Notes under the pieces: model-generated | The model's input: only the letters and a program-made list of their open reading frames with translations | The model's database searches: none | Told to the model about the DNA's origin: nothing | Part shown: in pieces, positions 43,400 to 51,183 of the stretch | How the letters are laid out: each line of letters starts with the position of its first letter | How positions within the stretch are numbered: the first letter of the stretch is position 1 | Assembly: GCA_029261855.1 (NCBI GenBank) | Contig: JAJDAN010000043.1 | Location: 62,001-126,000, forward strand | Length of the DNA: 64,000 nucleotides | Origin: Deltaproteobacteria bacterium | GTDB lineage: Bacteria; Myxococcota_A; UBA9160; UBA4427 | Direction: 5' to 3' | Made by a program: the position numbers and the translations under genes

Positions 43400-44730
43400 G
43401 TCGACGAGCGCCCGCGGCGGCGCAACAAGCACGCCCCGACTGCCGTCAGTAGCGGCGGCAGCAGCAACCCGGTGTTCGCCAGCGGAAGCGACTGCGTGTC
43501 GAGCAGGAAGCCGTCGCACTGCAAGGTCGCGAGAGCGGCCAGGGCGTCGAGCGCCGCCTGGATCGTTGCGTTGCCGTCGGCGGGATCGAACGCGCCGGGA
43601 CCGTCCGCGACGATCGCGGCGAGAGCCGCTTGGTTGGCCAGGAGATTGGTCTGCTGTGCCGGCGTGAAGAGAGCCAGGTCGACGATGGCGCCGTCCAGGA
43701 CGGACAGCAGCGCGACCGTGTCTTCGTAGGTGTTGTCGAAGATGCCCGTGGGCACCAGGGTCGGCGGCGACGAGGTCTCGGCCAAGTCGATTGCCACGCG
43801 CAGCGCGATGCGGCTTTCCAGCCTCAGCTTGCCCATGTCGACGATGCTGATGTCGTCGCCGGTGGTGTGATAGCAGGGCCCGGTGGCGTCGCCGAAGAAC
43901 ACGGTCGGGATCGTGTCGATGAAGTTCGCGTGATCCGAGCGTTCCTGGCCGAACAGGCGACTGAGGAACGTGGTGTCGAGTGGCTCGTGTGCCAGGGCGT
44001 CCTGGATCGTGGTCTGAAGGGTCGCGCCGCCGGACTCGGACCCGATCGCGAAGCTGACGTTGCGCAGGGACGGGAGCAGGTTCGCCCCGAGAATGTCGAA
44101 GTTGATGTAGGCGACGATGCTGGACAACGGGACCAGGGGCGCGTTCGCGAAGACCTGCGAGCCGACGAGCCCGTCCTCCTCGGCGTCCCACAGCGCGAGA
44201 ATGATCGACCGACGAGGCGGTGCGGGCAGCGAAGCGATCGCTCGACCCACCGCGACGACGGCCGCCGCACCCGCGGCGTTGTCGGTGGCTCCATTGAAGA
44301 TGCCGCTCACATTCGAGCCGAGGTGGTCGTAGTGTCCGCCGATCATCACGTACTCGTCCGCGAGGTCGCTGCCGGGAATGACCGCCAGGATGTTCGTTCC
44401 CGTGGCAGTCGTACTGAACGGCTGCTTGTAGGCGGCGTCGCCGACCTGGCCACCGTCGAGCCCGTCGGCGAAAGCCGAGAGTTCCGCGATCAGGACGGCC
44501 TGGACCGCGAGAGATTCGGGTGTGTTGTTCTGACGGCCGCCGTAGAGGTCGTCGGCCAGGACCGACACCAGCCCGACATCTTCGGCGACGATCGCAGCGG
44601 CATCGATCTCGGCCGGAGTGAAGGCGAGACCCAGCCCGGGCCAGGACGCGATCAACAGGACCGCAAGCACGCTCTCGAGCGGCTTGGATCGAAGCAGGGC
44701 TCTCGGCATCCGGGGCATCTGGTCAGGCAT
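43396..44730 (-). CDS. M28 family metallopeptidase with C-terminal anchor
   Basis: 444 residues from ATG 44730, chosen because AGGAG precedes it; ATG 44772 would add 14. Signal peptide (LAVLLIASWPGLGLAF). Zinc peptidase motifs: IGGHYDHLGSN, GATDNAAGAAAVV, LALWDAEEDGLVGS, INFDILGANL and CYHTTGDD hold the His, Asp, Glu, Asp and His ligands of M28 aminopeptidases. The C-terminus LANTGLLLPPLLTAVGACLL with RRRGR is a tripartite anchor like a sortase or exosortase tail but lacking PEP. It probably acts outside the cell on peptides. It is divergent from the next gene (259 bases). Confidence 0.9.
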   Translation of the reverse strand: MPDQMPRMPRALLRSKPLESVLAVLLIASWPGLGLAFTPAEIDAAAIVAEDVGLVSVLADDLYGGRQNNTPESLAVQAVLIAELSAFADGLDGGQVGDAAYKQPFSTTATGTNILAVIPGSDLADEYVMIGGHYDHLGSNVSGIFNGATDNAAGAAAVVAVGRAIASLPAPPRRSIILALWDAEEDGLVGSQVFANAPLVPLSSIVAYINFDILGANLLPSLRNVSFAIGSESGGATLQTTIQDALAHEPLDTTFLSRLFGQERSDHANFIDTIPTVFFGDATGPCYHTTGDDISIVDMGKLRLESRIALRVAIDLAETSSPPTLVPTGIFDNTYEDTVALLSVLDGAIVDLALFTPAQQTNLLANQAALAAIVADGPGAFDPADGNATIQAALDALAALATLQCDGFLLDTQSLPLANTGLLLPPLLTAVGACLLRRRGRSST

Positions 44731-44989
44731 CTGGGTCTCCTGGCTGGCGACCCGCCACGGGTCTGCCGGCATTCTCCACCGGCGCGACGGCGACGGTCAA
44801 GTCGCAAGAGTCGGTGTCCGGGGAGATTCAGGCCCGGGTGCTGCGCAACGCCGCCTGAAGCCGGGCTGCAACACCGCGATCACCGGTGGTATCCGGCACT
44901 GGCCGGTGTCGCATCCTCCGCTACGGTCGGGCTCGACCGAGCTGACCCTGTCACTCCCCTTCGCCCGTTGCCGTCGAGGTTGTGGACCC

Positions 44990-46582
44990 ATGGTTTCCCG
45001 CCCTTTCGCGCCCGAGCTTTACGGCGCTGCACACCTCGCTGCGATGCTCGCCTGCATCGTCCTGCTCTCTCTCTTCCCCGGCCTGGCCAGCGCCGGGGTG
45101 ACCTATACCGACGCGAGTCTCTGCGCCATGACATCGGCGTCCAACGGCTCCGCGCCGGTGCTGCGCCAGGAGTCAATCACCACCACGGCGAGCCGGAGTG
45201 AGGTCACCGCCCTTTCTCAGACTTCCAGCGGACCGCTCGCGTCCGCCAAGTTCGCGCTGGATCTCGATCTGGACGACGACTCTCTCGAGCTCACCGGCCG
45301 CCTCGATCTTTCGCACACCAGCTCGTACTCCGGGTCGGTGTCCGGGCGCTTGACCGGGGATGAGTGTCATGCCGCCTATGAGGGGCGGGTCAAGTTCAAC
45401 GTCGATGTGCCGACGACAGCCCTCGTGACGATGTACCTGGACTGGGAGACATCTGGCGGGACCGGTGGTGGCCTCGCGCGCATCATCGCGCCCAGCAATG
45501 CGATCCTCGCGACTGCAAGCGACGGCGCGCCCTTCTCGGGCTTGATCGAGTTCCAGCCGAACCAGAACGCCGACTACTACGTCTTGCTGTCGAACCCGAA
45601 CCTCTCTGCGCAGGCGGCTGCGGGCGCCGCCTCGGGCCGGCTGGACTTGAAGATCCGCATCGACTTCTCGCCCACCCCCTGCGCCGTGGCCCTCAACACC
45701 GGGATCCACTGGAGCGAGACCTGTCTCGACGAAGGAGACCCGACGAAGGACTGTGCCCTCATCCAGTTCGACTCGGCGCCATACAGCCTGGCAGCCGCGG
45801 CGGCCGCATGCGGGGTCGATCACTTCAACTGGATCAACGTCATCACCGTGGAGAACTTCTCCGACCTCTGCCTGGCGAACCCGCGTCCGCCCGGGTTCAC
45901 GTGCGCCGACTTCATTGCCGAGTTGAGTCCGGACCCCGCCGCATACTGCGCTGCCGCCGCGCGACCGTGCGAATGCGACGGACTGGCGGACATGAACCAT
46001 CAGCCCCTGGTGGCGCCGACCTCCGATCCACTCTTTGGAGGCCAATGCTACGAGGCCTTCCTCCGGAACAACAGCAAGTTCGCGGTCGCCGACTTCTTCG
46101 ACTGGTACTGGGACGAAGGGCCATGCCCCGGTCCCGACAGCAAGTGCATCGATGAACTCACCGGGCACACCAGCGGATCCGTCCTCACCTTCGTCGACCA
46201 GCCCAGCCTGAGCGAGCCCTACTTCTTCGAGTTCGCCACCATGCTGACCGGCGTCTACGCGAACAACGGATGGAAGATCGTCGAAGAGCCCGGCGTTCGA
46301 ACCCTCGCCCGCTGGCGCTACACCGGCAGCAACGACGACATCGGCTTCTTCACCGGAGCCACGCCGGAAGAATCCACCGGCGGAGCGGGAACCTTCGAGT
46401 ATCTCGGCGCCTTCGTTCCCGAGGATCTGCCGGACGAGGTCAAGTCGCAGATCCAGGCCGCAGGCATCCCAATCGCCGGCGGCGCACCCAGCGTCCCGGG
46501 CCTGAGCGGAGTCCCGATCCTGGTCCTGCTGGGCGCGATCGTGGGGGTGTCGGCCAGCGTGTTGTGGCGGCGCAGGCGGTAG
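44990..46582 (+). CDS. large secreted protein with C-terminal membrane/sorting tail
   Basis: 530 residues from ATG 44990. Signal peptide (AAMLACIVLLSLFPGLASAG), then a beta-rich region (TTASRSEVTALSQTSSGPLA, LELTGRLDLSHTSSYSGSVS) and a Cys-rich middle (CVDxFNWINVITVENFSDLC-like, with CADFIAELSPDPAAYCAAAARPC), an aromatic section (VADFFDWYWDEGPCPGPDSK) and a Gly/Pro linker. It ends VPGLSGVPILVLLGAIVGVS with WRRRR, close to IPTL-type tails rather than PEP. No catalytic domain recognised. Confidence 0.8.
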   Translation: MVSRPFAPELYGAAHLAAMLACIVLLSLFPGLASAGVTYTDASLCAMTSASNGSAPVLRQESITTTASRSEVTALSQTSSGPLASAKFALDLDLDDDSLELTGRLDLSHTSSYSGSVSGRLTGDECHAAYEGRVKFNVDVPTTALVTMYLDWETSGGTGGGLARIIAPSNAILATASDGAPFSGLIEFQPNQNADYYVLLSNPNLSAQAAAGAASGRLDLKIRIDFSPTPCAVALNTGIHWSETCLDEGDPTKDCALIQFDSAPYSLAAAAAACGVDHFNWINVITVENFSDLCLANPRPPGFTCADFIAELSPDPAAYCAAAARPCECDGLADMNHQPLVAPTSDPLFGGQCYEAFLRNNSKFAVADFFDWYWDEGPCPGPDSKCIDELTGHTSGSVLTFVDQPSLSEPYFFEFATMLTGVYANNGWKIVEEPGVRTLARWRYTGSNDDIGFFTGATPEESTGGAGTFEYLGAFVPEDLPDEVKSQIQAAGIPIAGGAPSVPGLSGVPILVLLGAIVGVSASVLWRRRR

Positions 46583-46746
46583 GCCGCCCGAGGGACACCC
46601 CGAGACACCGGAACTTCGAAGTCAGAATCGCCGGTAGGTAGACAGGCGACACGGGGGTGGGGCGAGAGCAGGGCGGCTTCGCGCTATCCCCCGCTAGGCT
46701 GGCCCGGAGTGTCCCCGGACGAGATCCTGGCATCGCTCCCGCGCGA

Positions 46747-46896
46747 GTCACCGCAACCGCGTGCGAGGCAGAGATCGAAGCTTGCCCGAGTTGTTCGATC
46801 GGGTACTTGCAGCAGAAGAATGGGAGGTACGGCGCGTTCTTTGGGTGCCCCTTCTATCCGGCCTGTCGATATACCCGCGGAACAAGTGCAAGGTGA
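46747..46896 (+). pseudogene. topoisomerase-type C4 zinc-finger fragment
   Basis: A short frame encodes ACPSCSIGYLQQKNGRYGAF followed by FGCPFYPACRYTR: the four Cys and the G-FxGC-xYPxC pattern are those of the C4 zinc finger found at the end of type IA topoisomerases and of some nuclease-related proteins. About 45 residues are recognisable, and the upstream part of the frame has no domain. It is a relic, or at best a tiny zinc-finger protein. It lies in a 430-base gap between two exported-protein genes. Confidence 0.65.
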
Positions 46897-47012
46897 CGGG
46901 CTCCAAATGGGGGTCGGGGGCGATCGCCGCACCCAAGTGGGTGATTGCGGGACGCGCATGTTCCCGAACACTTCCAGTCGACGTCTGACACCACTCGGCG
47001 ACGGAGGAAGCC

Positions 47013-49925
47013 ATGCTTCGATGCGAGTCGATACTCCTCATCCTACTGGTGGGGCTCGCGTGTGGCGCGCCGGAAACAGGTCCGCCGGCTGACCCGGTTC
47101 CGGACCCTGTAGGCGACATCGACTTCGAGATCGTGCTTCCGTCCGGTGCTCTCACGCCGGAGCCCGGCGTAGATCAGTCGATCGTCGAGGGCGGCGTCCA
47201 GGCCGCGCGCGCACGTGCCGAACGCGGGTTTCCCGAACGGGCCCACGCCCTCGTGCAGTTGAATGAGCCGGGGTCGGTGGCGTCGCTCGAGAAGCTCGCA
47301 GCGGCGGGCATCTGGATGCTGGAGCCCCTCGGCGGAAACGCCTGGCGTGCAGCCGTCTCGCCCGAAGGCTTCCGCGTGCTCACATCGCTTCGCGAGGTGC
47401 GTTGGGCGGCGGTCGAGCAGCCGAAACACCGTGCGAGCCTCGACCAGGTTCGAAAGATCCTCGGCTATCAGGTTGACCGCAGTGGCAACATTCGGTTTCG
47501 GGTTCGTGCCCACGCGGACGTGAGCTTCGCGGAGATCGAGGATCTCGCGCTGCGTCTCGAGGCATCCCTGCCCGAGAACGCCCAGCTCGAGTTCGAGATG
47601 TTCAATGGCCTCGACCTCGCGATTCCCAAGAAGAACATCGACGCGCTGGCCTCCGAGGACATCCTCTCGAAGGTCGAGCGGGCCAGCCCGGCGCCGATTC
47701 CGTACAACCTGAATGCTCAGGGCTTCTCGAACGTCAACACGGTTCAGGCCCCGCCCTACAACCTTTCCGGGGCAGGGGTCACCGTGGGCGTGTGGGAGGC
47801 GGTAGGGGGGCGCGTCCAGAACCACCCCGATCTCGTCGGGCGGGTGACGGTTCGGGACGGGGCTCCGAACTTGACCGACCATGCGACGCACGTGGCGGGT
47901 ACGGTCGCCGCCGACGGCACCGGCAACGCGAACGCCGAGGGCATGGCTCCGGCCGCGACGGTCGACAGCTACGATGCGGCGAACGATGACGCGGAGCTCC
48001 GATTGACAGGCGTCTCGCTCCCGTTCCTCGGGGTCCTGTTCCCGGCCGTGGACGCCTCGAACCACTCATACGGTCTGCCCATCGGATGGGAGCCGGGACC
48101 GCTTCGCTTCCTGAACAACCAAAACCTCTTCGGATCGTACACGGACAATTCACGTCGATTCGATGAGATGGTCCGGTCGAAAGGGCTTCCCGTCGTGGTG
48201 GCTGCGGGCAACCACCGCAACGACTCGGACACAAACGGTGCTGCCGTTCCGAACGGCGGGCTTCAGGATTGCCTGCAAGGTGGTGGAGCAGCCCCGCGCG
48301 ATTGCCTCGGCCCCCTCGCGACCGCCAAGAACGTCATCACGGTGGGCGCGACGAACGGCGCAGGAAATCCGGCCTTCTTCTCCAGCTTCGGCCCGACGGA
48401 CGACGGGCGTACGAAGCCCGACGTCATGGCGGACGGCGCTTCGGCTGGGGGTCTCCTCTCGACCGATCTCACCACCACGGACAACGACGGAGACGGCCTG
48501 CCAGAGAACTACGGAACGCGGCCGGGGACGTCGATGGCCGCGCCCGTCGTCACCGGAACGATCGCATTGCTCCATCAGCAGGCCGACAACCTGGGGCTGA
48601 CGCTGCGCTCGTCGGCCTACAAGGCGCTTCTCGTGCAGACTGCGACAGATCTTCTGACGCCGGGCCCCGACATCCAGACCGGCTGGGGCCGGGTCGATGC
48701 ACAGGCCGCGGCGGACTTGCTGCGCGATCCGGCAGGCCCGTGCCATCGCTCCATGCGACTGACGTCCGTCGCCGATACGCGCAGCTTCCAGTTCTGCGTG
48801 GAGCCGGGATCGGTCGCCCAGGCGACGATCGCCTGGGACGATCTGCCGGGCGCGACCCTCCAGCAGGACATCGACCTGCGGCTGATCCAGCCCAACGGCA
48901 CGGTTCGTAGCCCGTGGGTGCTGGGCGCGGCCGGAACCGCGACAGGGACCGGGAACGACACGATCAACAACGTCGAACAAGTGCAGGTGACAAACGCGAT
49001 GGGCGGCGTCTGGACCGCCACGGTAACGGCGACCACCCTCGTTCCTCGAGTACGCCTCAACGGGCTTCAGGTCGTCGTGGATTCGAACCCGCAGCGCGTC
49101 GACCTGGCCGGAATCTGTCCGCTTCCCGATCAGGACGACGACGGCCTGGCGGATTGCGTCGACATCTGCCCGGCGGCCTGGGATCCGGGCCAGGGCGACC
49201 TGGACGGTGACGGCATGGGAGACGCGTGTGACCCCGACGACGACAACGACGGGGTCGACGATTCGACGGACAACTGTCGGCGGTTGGCAAACTCGGGGCA
49301 GCAGGACAACGACGGCGACGGGGTCGGCGATGCCTGCGATCCCGACGACGACAACGATTGCGTGGTGGACCGCTTGGACAACTGCCCAACAGTCGAGAAC
49401 TGCAACTACTACGGCTCGGCGGCGTCCGCCTTCGTGTGCGATGACCCGTGTCCGACAGACAGGAACTTCACAGAGGATCTGGGGCGCTTCTTCCACTTGT
49501 GCATCTCTGAGCCCGTCGATCCCCAGTGCCTCGTCGACGGTTGTCCCTGGCCGTCCTTCCAGGGAGCGGGTGCTGAGAAGCTCCTGCGCAACGTTGCCCA
49601 GGACTGGGCGAGCAACCCGAGCGGCTTCCGATCCCTGGATGGGAACCGCATCGTGTTCCCGCCTGACGTGAGCTCGCTGCCCGACCCCGACAGGCGGCTG
49701 CTGCCGCAGACGGGCGGGCGCTTCCCGGTTGGAGGGGGCGAGATCCCGCGACCGCTGCCGGACTTCGGAGCACTGCTGTGCGACGGAATGATCGGAAGCC
49801 TGGTCGATCGCTACGAAGATCGTGCCGAGGCCCACCGGCAGTGCGTCGCCGCCCAGCGCGCGGAAGCGGAAGCCTGCCAAGCAGACGCGGACAACGACGG
49901 AATCGGAGATGCGTGTGATCGGTGA
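47013..49925 (+). CDS. S8 subtilisin-like protease with thrombospondin type 3 repeats
   Basis: 970 residues; ATG 47013 follows GGAGGAAG. A lipobox-like signal (LLILLVGLACGAPE) suggests a lipoprotein. The inhibitor-like N-terminal 220 residues precede the S8 core: VTVGVWEAVGGRVQNHPDLV holds the first catalytic position, TDHATHVAGTVAADG the His and YGTRPGTSMAAPVVTG the Ser (about 505). The usual Asp after VGVW is Glu here. A C-terminal P-domain-like region and Asp-rich calcium repeats follow (DQDDDGLADCVD, DLDGDGMGDACDPDDDNDG, DNDGDGVGDACD), and a last half-repeat NDGIGDACDR ends the protein. Confidence 0.92.
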   Translation: MLRCESILLILLVGLACGAPETGPPADPVPDPVGDIDFEIVLPSGALTPEPGVDQSIVEGGVQAARARAERGFPERAHALVQLNEPGSVASLEKLAAAGIWMLEPLGGNAWRAAVSPEGFRVLTSLREVRWAAVEQPKHRASLDQVRKILGYQVDRSGNIRFRVRAHADVSFAEIEDLALRLEASLPENAQLEFEMFNGLDLAIPKKNIDALASEDILSKVERASPAPIPYNLNAQGFSNVNTVQAPPYNLSGAGVTVGVWEAVGGRVQNHPDLVGRVTVRDGAPNLTDHATHVAGTVAADGTGNANAEGMAPAATVDSYDAANDDAELRLTGVSLPFLGVLFPAVDASNHSYGLPIGWEPGPLRFLNNQNLFGSYTDNSRRFDEMVRSKGLPVVVAAGNHRNDSDTNGAAVPNGGLQDCLQGGGAAPRDCLGPLATAKNVITVGATNGAGNPAFFSSFGPTDDGRTKPDVMADGASAGGLLSTDLTTTDNDGDGLPENYGTRPGTSMAAPVVTGTIALLHQQADNLGLTLRSSAYKALLVQTATDLLTPGPDIQTGWGRVDAQAAADLLRDPAGPCHRSMRLTSVADTRSFQFCVEPGSVAQATIAWDDLPGATLQQDIDLRLIQPNGTVRSPWVLGAAGTATGTGNDTINNVEQVQVTNAMGGVWTATVTATTLVPRVRLNGLQVVVDSNPQRVDLAGICPLPDQDDDGLADCVDICPAAWDPGQGDLDGDGMGDACDPDDDNDGVDDSTDNCRRLANSGQQDNDGDGVGDACDPDDDNDCVVDRLDNCPTVENCNYYGSAASAFVCDDPCPTDRNFTEDLGRFFHLCISEPVDPQCLVDGCPWPSFQGAGAEKLLRNVAQDWASNPSGFRSLDGNRIVFPPDVSSLPDPDRRLLPQTGGRFPVGGGEIPRPLPDFGALLCDGMIGSLVDRYEDRAEAHRQCVAAQRAEAEACQADADNDGIGDACDR

Positions 49926-49952
49926 TCCGATGACTGCCGGCGGCTGAGTCCC

Positions 49953-50020
49953 GAGTTCAACGGGTTCACCCGTTCCACGCGACCCTTCCCGAACCGCGGA
50001 GGGCCGCGCGCCGGACGACT
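49953..50020 (+). pseudogene. fragment of a GIY-YIG gene 3' end
   Basis: These 68 bases match 38772-38840 (end of the GIY-YIG gene): GAGTTCAA, CACCCGTTCCACGCGAC, and the following Ser/Glu-Arg-Arg codons, with one base lost after the first 12 and scattered substitutions. It sits just ahead of the second PD-(D/E)XK paralogue. It shows that a second GIY-YIG copy once existed here or that the segment was duplicated. Confidence 0.7.
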
Positions 50021-50069
50021 CGATCATGCACACTTGCGCCCCAAACGAGAATCCAATCGAGGGCCTAGC

Positions 50070-51071
50070 GTGCAGACATCCGCAAACGGCCACCACCGCT
50101 ACTGGTGGACGGTGCTTCCGGCGCTTCCGCCGGATCGCGACGCGCTCGATTGGTGGGCGCCTTCCGACGGACGGGCTTCTCGCTACCGCCGGCTGAAGCG
50201 CGTGTGGTTCGACCGCACCTGGTTTCAACGGCCGAAGACCGACCCGGACAGGCCGCACGCGTTCTCCAACCCTCGCCACGGAACGCACGTCTCCGTGGCG
50301 ATCTGGGAGAGCTTTCAGCTGTTTCATCCCTCGCAGTTCGTCCCAGCGATCCTGGCCGCGGCCGACCTGGCCCCGATGGGCGAGGTCGTCGATGCCTGCT
50401 GGAGCCACGAGTTCGGGTTTCGTGCGTCCGGCAAGCCGAAGTTCGCTGACATGGCCTTGCACGCACGGGCAGCGGACGGCAGAGAGCTGATCGTGCCGAT
50501 CGAGGCGAAGTTCAGCAAGCAGGATCGCCTGAAACCCACCGATCGAGATCCTTCGGCCTATCGAGAAGCGCGTCCCTTCGTCGACTTTCCCCGCTGTGAG
50601 GTTCTGTATCTGGTTCGGGAAGACTACGCGCCAAAGGTTCGTGACCTGGTTGGTGCCGGGACCCCCGACTACGGGATCCTGACCTGGCCGCGCCTCGTGC
50701 AGCTGCAGCTGGATCTCGCCGACGAGCAGCTGCCCGCGAAGGCAGCGCCCATCGTGGGCGCGATCCTGGGTCGCGTCGCGTCGATCCTCGAGATCGAGGG
50801 ATTCACCGGGAGGCAGTTCGAGACAGAAACCCCCGGCGAACTCGAGAAGCTCGCGCGCACGCACCCGGAATGGCCCGACCACCTTCGGCAATGGCTACGG
50901 GGCGCCGCGTGCTTTCTCCGCGCGCAGTCAGGACAGATCCCGTCCGAGCCTCCGTACGACTACCTCCCAGCGGAGCCGAGCTTCCGCGCGATTCACGAGC
51001 TTCCTCGGAAGCAGGCGCAGGACACGAGGGAACACAGTGCCGAGCTCTGGCGGATTCCGCGGATCGGGTAG
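50070..51071 (+). CDS. PD-(D/E)XK-like nuclease, paralogue of the fusion at 31583
   Basis: 333 residues from GTG 50070 with GAGGG about 8 bases upstream (a TTG at 50034 would add 12). YRRLKRVWFDRTWFQRPK, HVSVAIWESFQLFHPSQFVP, KFADMALHARAADGRELIVP and IEAKFSKQDR give the Asp...Glu-x-Lys core (about 128-146). It matches the first 230 residues of the gene at 31583 but has no HNH domain; the C-terminal 100 residues are different. A stand-alone restriction-like nuclease of an apparently undescribed family is likely. Confidence 0.78.
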   Translation: MQTSANGHHRYWWTVLPALPPDRDALDWWAPSDGRASRYRRLKRVWFDRTWFQRPKTDPDRPHAFSNPRHGTHVSVAIWESFQLFHPSQFVPAILAAADLAPMGEVVDACWSHEFGFRASGKPKFADMALHARAADGRELIVPIEAKFSKQDRLKPTDRDPSAYREARPFVDFPRCEVLYLVREDYAPKVRDLVGAGTPDYGILTWPRLVQLQLDLADEQLPAKAAPIVGAILGRVASILEIEGFTGRQFETETPGELEKLARTHPEWPDHLRQWLRGAACFLRAQSGQIPSEPPYDYLPAEPSFRAIHELPRKQAQDTREHSAELWRIPRIG

Positions 51072-51183
51072 CCGAGTGGGGTGGGGCACGTCCTTCGCAA
51101 TCGATTTCGAGAAACTTCGCGATTGACTTTCGCTCTACCTTCGCCTAACATGGCGCGTACCCCAACACCACGGGCTGGCATCC

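Noticed and set aside
49120-49400. Regular repeats that could suggest a CRISPR array
   Set aside because: They are codons of Asp-rich thrombospondin type 3 calcium repeats in frame within the protease; no fixed-length repeat-spacer pattern. No CRISPR or cas gene was seen in the window.
48150-50891. Very long minus-strand open frame (about 913 codons) opposite the S8 protease and the PD-(D/E)XK gene
   Set aside because: It is antisense to two genes with clear domains, has low-complexity Arg/Val/Asp-rich composition and no motif or signal; high GC explains it.
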